The notes under the pieces were generated by a model. The model saw nothing but the letters and a program-made list of their open reading frames with translations. It did not search any database and had not been told where the DNA came from. DNA of 8,361 bases from Asaia bogorensis (GTDB lineage: Bacteria; Pseudomonadota; Alphaproteobacteria; Acetobacterales; Acetobacteraceae): assembly GCA_945871455.1 (NCBI GenBank), contig CAMBXJ010000172.1:1-8361 (forward strand). Direction: 5' to 3'. Shown here one piece after another: positions 6,363-8,361 of the stretch (position 1 is the first letter of the stretch; every line of letters begins with the position of its first letter). Both the position numbers and the translations under genes were made by a program.

Positions 6363-6446
6363 TCATGGTGGGCGCAGGCCCACCATCCACGGCTTTGTTG
6401 AGATCAACACCGCAAGCCGTGGATGGCGGGTCTGCACCCGCCATGA
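6363..6446. repeat. Cloverleaf-like palindromic intergenic element
   Basis: An 84-bp imperfect palindrome that folds into a multi-arm structure. TCATGG (6363-6368) pairs with CCATGA (6441-6446) as the outer stem. Arm A: ATGGTGGGC (6365-6373) pairs with GCCCACCAT (6378-6386) around the loop gcag. Arm B: CCATCCACGGCTT (6383-6395) pairs with AAGCCGTGGATGG (6414-6426); it is extended by TGTTGA (6396-6401) pairing with TCAACA (6404-6409), and CCGC (6410-6413) is bulged. Arm C: ATGGCGGGT (6423-6431) pairs with ACCCGCCAT (6436-6444) around the loop ctgc. The shared ATGG bases mean the junction can shift between arms. Dispersed palindromes of this general form (CATG ends, internal CATCCACG-like core) are familiar to me from alphaproteobacterial genomes, so I read it as a REP/MITE-like repeat. 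It may also end transcription of the bdh operon. Confidence 0.85.
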
Positions 6447-6500
6447 CGAGGAGAGACCAGCGCCCAACTCCAAATGGAGCAGTTAATATTGCGGGTCGCC

Positions 6501-6512
6501 TAACGACGGGCT
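6501..6512 (+). repeat. 12-bp direct repeat, right copy
   Basis: This is an exact second copy of TAACGACGGGCT (first copy 6312-6323). The match does not extend on either side. It could be a target-site duplication around an inserted element, or a duplicated regulatory site. Confidence 0.6.
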
Positions 6513-6525
6513 TCGGTTGCGTCCT

Positions 6526-6542
6526 CGGGGCACCGTGCCCCG
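6526..6542. terminator. GC-rich hairpin before cydA, possible weak terminator
   Basis: CGGGGCA (6526-6532) pairs with TGCCCCG (6536-6542) around a 3-base loop. Only TTT follows (6545-6547), so it is a poor intrinsic terminator. It lies about 90 bp before cydA and could equally be a leader hairpin or chance structure. Confidence 0.3.
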
Positions 6543-6629
6543 GGTTTCCGTTCCTGAGCGGGCCATGACATAAGGGCGGGACCGACCGCCGCGGCAGGCG
6601 GGCGCTTACGGCCAGGAAGGAGAGGGGCG

Positions 6630-8027
6630 ATGGACTTCGATCCGGTCCTGCTGTCACGCGTGCAATTCGCGTTCCTTATCAGTTTCCACATCATCTTCCC
6701 CTCCTTCACCATCGGTCTCGCGGCGTGGCTCGCCACCATCGAGGCCATGCGACTGGCCACCGGCAGGCCGGTGTATCGCCGGGTATTCGATTTCTGGCTG
6801 AAGATTTTCGCGCTGTCCTTCGGCATGGGCGTGGTCAGCGGCATCGTCATGGCGTTCCAGATCGGCACCAACTGGAGCGTACTGTCGGAACGCACCGGAT
6901 CCATCATGGGGCCGTTGCTGGGCTACGAAGGTTTCACCGCCTTTCTGCTGGAAGCCACCTTCTTCGGCGTCATGCTGCTGGGACGCGACAAGGTCTCACC
7001 GCGCTTCTACCTGTTTGCCTGCTGCATGGTTTCGCTGGGCACGATGTTCTCCTCGTTCTGGATCATGTGCAACAACAGTTGGATGCAGGTCCCGGTGGGC
7101 CATGCCATCGTCGACGGCAAGATCATTCCGGCCGATTGGGCGACGATCGTGTTCGGCCCGATCGTCGCCGTGCGCTGGCCGCATATGCTGCTGGCGGCGT
7201 TCCTGACCTCGGGGATGAGCATCCTGGCCACCGGCGCCTGGCATCTGCTGCGCGGCCAATCGGATGCGGAATCGCGGGTGATGCTGCGTTGGGGGCTGGC
7301 TCTGGTGGCCGCGATCATCCCGATCCAGATACTGGTCGGGCATGAAACCGGCAACTACGTGCACAAATACCAACCCGCCAAATTCGCCGCCATCGAGGCC
7401 CGCTGGCACACCGAACAACCGGCGCGGGAGGTGCTGTTCGCCATCCCCGATGAGGCGAACGAGCGCAACCTGTTCGAGATCAGCATCCCCAGACTGGGCA
7501 GTTTCATCGCGTCCGGCACCTGGGATTCCCAGGAGGTAGGCCTGACCACCTTCCCGCCGGAGGACCGCCCCCCCGTCCTGATCCCGTTCCTGACCTTCCG
7601 CCTGATGGTGGGCCTGGGCCTGCTGATGTGGGCGGTGTCCTGGGTCGGCGTGGTTCTGGACTGGCGTGGCACGCTCAATCGATCGCGCTGGTTCCTGCAT
7701 ATCGCCTTCTGGTCGTTCCCGAGCGGTTTCGTGGCCGTGCTGGCCGGTTGGTTCACCGCGGAGGTCGGCCGTCAGCCCTGGGTGGTCTATGGCCTGTTGC
7801 GCACCAAGGATGCCGTCACCCCGTCGCTGACCGGCGCGATGGTGGCGGTTTCCCTGGCGGGCTACGTGCTGGTCTACGCGGTGATCTACAGCTTCGGGCT
7901 GTATTACATCTGGCGTTTGTTGCGCGACGGGCCGGGCAGCGATCCGGCTGTCGGGGCCAGTGTCACGCCGGGCCGCCCCTTGGCCGTTGCGGTTCAAGGC
8001 ACCTCGGTCGACGACCGCGCGCCGTGA
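6630..8027 (+). CDS. cydA: Cytochrome bd-type quinol oxidase subunit I (CIO-like, short Q-loop)
   Basis: A 465-residue inner-membrane haem subunit of the bd-type terminal oxidase, which oxidises quinol and reduces O2 to water without pumping protons. Expected ligands are all present by position: His20 (haem b595), His185 and Met326 (haem b558), Glu100 and Glu108 (haem d/proton path), and the GRQPW motif at 380-384. In the quinol-binding loop, KFAAIEARW has Lys251 and Glu256, matching E. coli Lys252 and Glu257. The protein is shorter than E. coli CydA (about 520 residues) and lacks the long Q-loop insert, which places it in the short-Q-loop group that includes cyanide-insensitive oxidases (CIO/CioA). 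Multiple hydrophobic segments span most of the protein; residues about 433-465 form a polar tail of low conservation. AAGGAG (6617-6622) precedes the ATG by 7 bases. Subunit II follows after 217 bp. Cyanide resistance is an inference. Confidence 0.96.
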   Translation: MDFDPVLLSRVQFAFLISFHIIFPSFTIGLAAWLATIEAMRLATGRPVYRRVFDFWLKIFALSFGMGVVSGIVMAFQIGTNWSVLSERTGSIMGPLLGYEGFTAFLLEATFFGVMLLGRDKVSPRFYLFACCMVSLGTMFSSFWIMCNNSWMQVPVGHAIVDGKIIPADWATIVFGPIVAVRWPHMLLAAFLTSGMSILATGAWHLLRGQSDAESRVMLRWGLALVAAIIPIQILVGHETGNYVHKYQPAKFAAIEARWHTEQPAREVLFAIPDEANERNLFEISIPRLGSFIASGTWDSQEVGLTTFPPEDRPPVLIPFLTFRLMVGLGLLMWAVSWVGVVLDWRGTLNRSRWFLHIAFWSFPSGFVAVLAGWFTAEVGRQPWVVYGLLRTKDAVTPSLTGAMVAVSLAGYVLVYAVIYSFGLYYIWRLLRDGPGSDPAVGASVTPGRPLAVAVQGTSVDDRAP

Positions 8028-8244
8028 CGCAGAACCAGCGCCTGGTTGGGACAATCGGGTTCGGCGGCGGGCGTGAAGCCGGTCCGCCCGACGCGGATCT
8101 TCGGGCCGCAATGGCGCATGTCGTCCGATTGCCCGGTCGGGGCGTGGATACCAACCCGAGCGATCGTGTCAGGTCATGGGCTCGACGGTCCATGGACGGG
8201 TCGATGGTCCGCACGCCCGGTATCGGGTCAGGGGAGTAACGGCG
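8028..8244. other. Long spacer between cydA and cydB
   Basis: This 217-bp spacer shows no supported gene. It contains a perfect 10-bp palindrome, GTCCATGGAC (8188-8197), and a near-repeat, TCGACGGTCC (8182-8191) and TCGATGGTCC (8201-8210), 19 bp apart with one mismatch. The subunit II frame is open upstream to an ATG at 8176, but the ATG at 8245 has the Shine-Dalgarno. cydA and cydB are usually nearly adjacent, so the spacer is longer than expected. Confidence 0.6.
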
Positions 8245-8361
8245 ATGGACGCATCCCTGTTGGCGCTGTTCTGGGTGGGTGTGGTCGGGGTTGCGATCAT
8301 GCTCTACGTCGTGCTGGACGGCTTCGATCTTGGCGTCGGGATCCTGTTCGGCGCCGCCGGC
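8245..8361 (+). CDS. cydB: Cytochrome bd-type quinol oxidase subunit II, N-terminal part (runs off right edge)
   Basis: The first 39 codons of the partner subunit of cytochrome bd. A hydrophobic helix is followed by VVLDGFDLGVGILF (22-35), the hallmark start of CydB/CioB, whose LDGFDLG motif is nearly invariant. Subunit II forms a heterodimer with subunit I in the inner membrane and stabilises haem binding there. The ATG at 8245 is preferred: GGGGAG (8231-8236) lies 8 bases upstream and the residues after it match the normal CydB beginning. An in-frame ATG at 8176 would add 23 polar residues. It is presumably co-transcribed with cydA despite the long spacer. The remainder of the gene is outside the window. 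Confidence 0.95.
   Translation, partial: MDASLLALFWVGVVGVAIMLYVVLDGFDLGVGILFGAAG

Larger units (their letters stand above)
6315..6629. other. Intergenic region between bdh and cydA, 315 bp without a gene
   Basis: The region holds no supported coding sequence. From left to right it contains the rest of a 12-bp direct repeat that begins in the bdh stop codon, the 84-bp cloverleaf palindrome (6363-6446), the second repeat copy (6501-6512), a GC hairpin (6526-6542) and the cydA Shine-Dalgarno AAGGAG (6617-6622). The bdh operon terminator and cydA promoter should lie here. I see no convincing -35/-10 pair; CATAAG at 6569-6574 is the best -10-like hexamer but lacks a good -35. Confidence 0.7.

Noticed and set aside
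6397..6409. FNR/Anr-type box (TTGAGATCAA) upstream of the oxidase genes
   Set aside because: The half-sites are separated by 2 bases, whereas the FNR site needs TTGAT and ATCAA with 4 bases between; the sequence is better explained as the tip of palindrome arm B.
6363..6446. tRNA or tRNA-like gene suggested by the cloverleaf shape
   Set aside because: There is no T-loop GTTCGA-type box, no D-loop pattern, the arm lengths are wrong, and the whole element is symmetric, as a palindromic repeat would be.
6996..8111. 371-codon minus-strand frame opposite cydA
   Set aside because: The complementary strand encodes a fully motif-verified membrane subunit; the minus frame is rich in Arg, Gln, His and Asp and shows no domain.

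Overview
The window is GC-rich DNA, densely coding and mostly on the + strand. Its gene content resembles an aerobic alphaproteobacterium, possibly Rhodospirillales/Acetobacteraceae. The clues are a short-Q-loop (CIO-type) cytochrome bd oxidase, a patatin–acetoacetate decarboxylase–3-hydroxybutyrate dehydrogenase gene set, and an intergenic palindromic repeat of a kind I associate with alphaproteobacterial genomes. The taxon is an inference; no rRNA gene is present to confirm it.

Layout. At the left edge, on the minus strand, is the N-terminal 213 codons of a malate/L-lactate dehydrogenase-family (Ldh2) NAD(P)-dependent oxidoreductase. A 442-bp gene-free stretch then separates it from a divergent exported protein with a PEP-CTERM (exosortase-type) sorting tail. 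Next come an NfsA/FRP-type nitroreductase and a Nudix hydrolase, which overlap by 8 bp and look translationally coupled. After a 157-bp gap lies a probable three-gene operon: patatin-like lipid acyl hydrolase, acetoacetate decarboxylase and 3-hydroxybutyrate dehydrogenase. A 315-bp intergenic region follows, holding an 84-bp cloverleaf-like palindromic element and a 12-bp direct repeat that flanks it. The window ends with cytochrome bd quinol oxidase subunit I and, after an unusually long 217-bp gap, the first 39 codons of subunit II.

How the genes work together. The patatin–adc–bdh set suggests ester hydrolysis (lipid or polyester) feeding 3-hydroxybutyrate oxidation to acetoacetate and then decarboxylation to acetone and CO2, so it probably belongs to PHB/ketone-body metabolism. 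The cytochrome bd genes encode a terminal oxidase that takes electrons from quinol. The nitroreductase/Nudix pair looks like a flavin-redox and nucleotide-housekeeping unit of unknown specific role.

Most of the window is ordinary metabolic DNA. The least explained material is non-coding: the cloverleaf element, in which two arms differ by compensated base pairs, the direct repeat around it, and the long cydA–cydB spacer. I did not find convincing evidence of a wholly new multi-gene system.
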